From positions 15,771,501-15,835,500 of the forward strand of contig CM040094.1 of the NCBI GenBank assembly GCA_022496805.1: a stretch of 64,000 bases of DNA, given 5' to 3'. The notes under the pieces are model-generated. The model saw nothing but the letters and a program-made list of their open reading frames with translations. It made no database searches and had not been told where the DNA came from. The translations under genes were made by a program, and so were the position numbers. Position 1 is the first letter of the stretch; every line of letters begins with the position of its first letter. Shown here piece by piece: positions 62,701-64,000 of the stretch. This DNA is from Pohlia nutans. Lineage: Eukaryota > Streptophyta > Bryopsida > Bryales > Mniaceae.

Positions 62701-64000
62701 AGTGCAGGTACTGTTATCTGAAATAATTGAAGTTGAATTTTCCTCAAGTGTTCGATTGGTTTCCAGTGCTTTCTTTAACCCCTCGGAACTCAAATTCAAA
62801 CAATTCCGAAGGAATTTGACCATATATTGACCAGATATATGGTATTGTCAACTGAGTAGACCAGTGGATGATCGTGTATTATTATTTTTATCAACTAGGT
62901 TGTTGATTTAATTGTAAAAACCCGATGAAATGAAATTTTGTTTTGCTGAATTTCAAACTCATTACTCTCTTGTCTTTGTGATCAATCATAACATCACATG
63001 CAGCTGGTGATGACAACGGATGTTCTGTTACCTGTTCTTCAACGTGTTGGAATCACGGTTGGTGTTCCGTGTGCAAAGAAGTTGCTGGATGCCCTACCAC
63101 AATCAGCCGCTTGTGTCATGCCCACTGAAATGGCTCCACTTCAAATCCAACCTTGTCGACCTGGGGGTATCGAAAGTCATCCTACTTATCAGACTATGCA
63201 GTATGTCCCATCCGCTGTGGAGCATGCAGTGACATCAGTCGTTCTCATTACTATTGGAGATGGGGCTTGGGCTTCAGGCATTATTTTGAGCGAGAACGGG
63301 CTTATACTCACCAATGCTCACCTGCTCGAACCGTGGCGATTTGGCAGAACGAGGATTGCTCCGTTGCCTGTAAAGGGAACCATACCACATGACACTGGTT
63401 CTGGTGAGTACCTGGAGGCACAGGTGAATTATTCACAGGGGCCAGACACGTTGAAGGGAGTCACGACTTCTGGGGTGAGCTCGTCACCTTTTGATGTGGC
63501 TCAAAAGAATTATCAGCGCATCAGAGTTCGTTTGGACCATCACCAGCCACGGTCATGGCATGCAGCCCGACCTGTGTATGTTTCCCAAGGGCCACTTGAC
63601 ATAGCACTCTTGCAGCTTGAATCTCCACCTCTTGGCCTGTGTCCAATCACTCCTGAGAAAGAATGTCCTTCTCCAGGCTCTACAGCTGTGGTGTTGGGTC
63701 ATGGATTGTTTGGACCACGCTCAGGTAACAGACGCGACCCTTTGTGACATTAAGTGTACCGTAGTTTTCTTTTAATTAGTGAACTAGATTATCCGCCGAT
63801 GTATGGAGGCTCTTCTGAGAAAAACTAGTTTTATCGCTCATACGGATGCAATCTTTTGTTTTGTGCAGAGTTGTGCCCATCCGTGAGTGCAGGGGTTGTT
63901 GCTAGAGTTGTGAAGGAAGGTAGCAGTCCATTCTTCACCGGATTAGGAGGTAGGATGGAAGGAAAGGCATCCAAAGCTGCTATGGTTCAGACCACAGCTG
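59710..64000 (+). CDS. DEG15: DEG15-type glyoxysomal/peroxisomal processing protease (3' end beyond the window)
   Basis: DEG15 is a trypsin-like serine protease that removes PTS2 presequences in plant peroxisomes. Twelve exons fit in phase: 59710-59775, 60049-60095, 60291-60492, 60656-60703, 60917-60997, 61274-61441, 61665-61859, 62064-62167, 62402-62487, 62613-62707, 63004-63724, 63869-64000, giving 648 codons so far. Family landmarks: MVRVHGPDPKGRKMRRHAFF, TTLSASGFLVP, GDSLIAVGSPFGALSPVHF, LLMADVRCLPGMEGGPVFDE, MLTRPLRQR, then the protease core GLILTNAHLLEPWRFG with the catalytic His at about residue 470 and GPLDIALLQLE with the Asp at about 563. The catalytic Ser (GNSGG region) and any C-terminal PTS1 lie beyond 64000. 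All borders are GT/AG. An alternative ATG lies at 59728. No disabling change seen. Confidence 0.92.

Overview
The window looks like nuclear DNA of a land plant. It holds a nine-exon plant-type glutamate dehydrogenase gene, a TAF12 gene, a plant histone H4 gene, part of a plant lipoxygenase with a PLAT domain, and a DEG15-type peroxisomal processing protease gene. All are intron-rich except H4 and are set in AT-rich DNA crowded with Copia, LINE, SINE and MITE sequences. A non-seed plant (bryophyte, lycophyte or fern) is my guess from the TE content, held with low confidence.

Layout. 0-4 kb: a four-exon minus-strand gene for a probable 2H-phosphoesterase-like protein of 213 aa (2018-3893). 6.5-13.2 kb: plus-strand GDH, 411 aa when spliced, with MITEs in several introns and one six bases after the stop. 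14.8-18.7 kb: minus-strand TAF12 (479 aa), whose single intron contains a seven-copy tandem array carrying copies of the end of exon 1. 18.9-27.4 kb: a repeat belt with SINEs, a 5'-truncated LINE, TTAA-flanked elements, a hairpin element and a MITE nested inside another MITE. 27.6-28.7 kb: histone H4 followed by two decayed copies of its 3' end. 29.3-37.4 kb (possibly to 38.1 kb): the N-terminal exons of a lipoxygenase on the minus strand, one intron of which holds a complete but decayed 5.87-kb Copia element. The catalytic exons are absent. 38-57.9 kb: gene-poor DNA with many MITEs, a 55-bp minisatellite and a 2.5-kb foldback-like element. 59.7-64 kb: plus-strand DEG15, cut by the window end after 648 codons.

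The genes do not form a pathway or operon; they are ordinary neighbouring nuclear genes (nitrogen metabolism, transcription initiation, chromatin, oxylipin synthesis, peroxisome protein processing). The main novelty is in the repeats: (i) the TAF12 intron array with 15-nt, phase-preserving exon-like cassettes; (ii) several families of elements ending in TTAA that share a TTAACCC(C/T)TWWAG-like end; (iii) an F-box-like coding fragment lying antisense in the 3' part of the Copia element; (iv) transposons touching splice or stop sites of GDH.

All splice sites were read by eye from GT/AG (or GC) dinucleotides, reading phase and remembered family sequence. No alignment, search or expression data were available.
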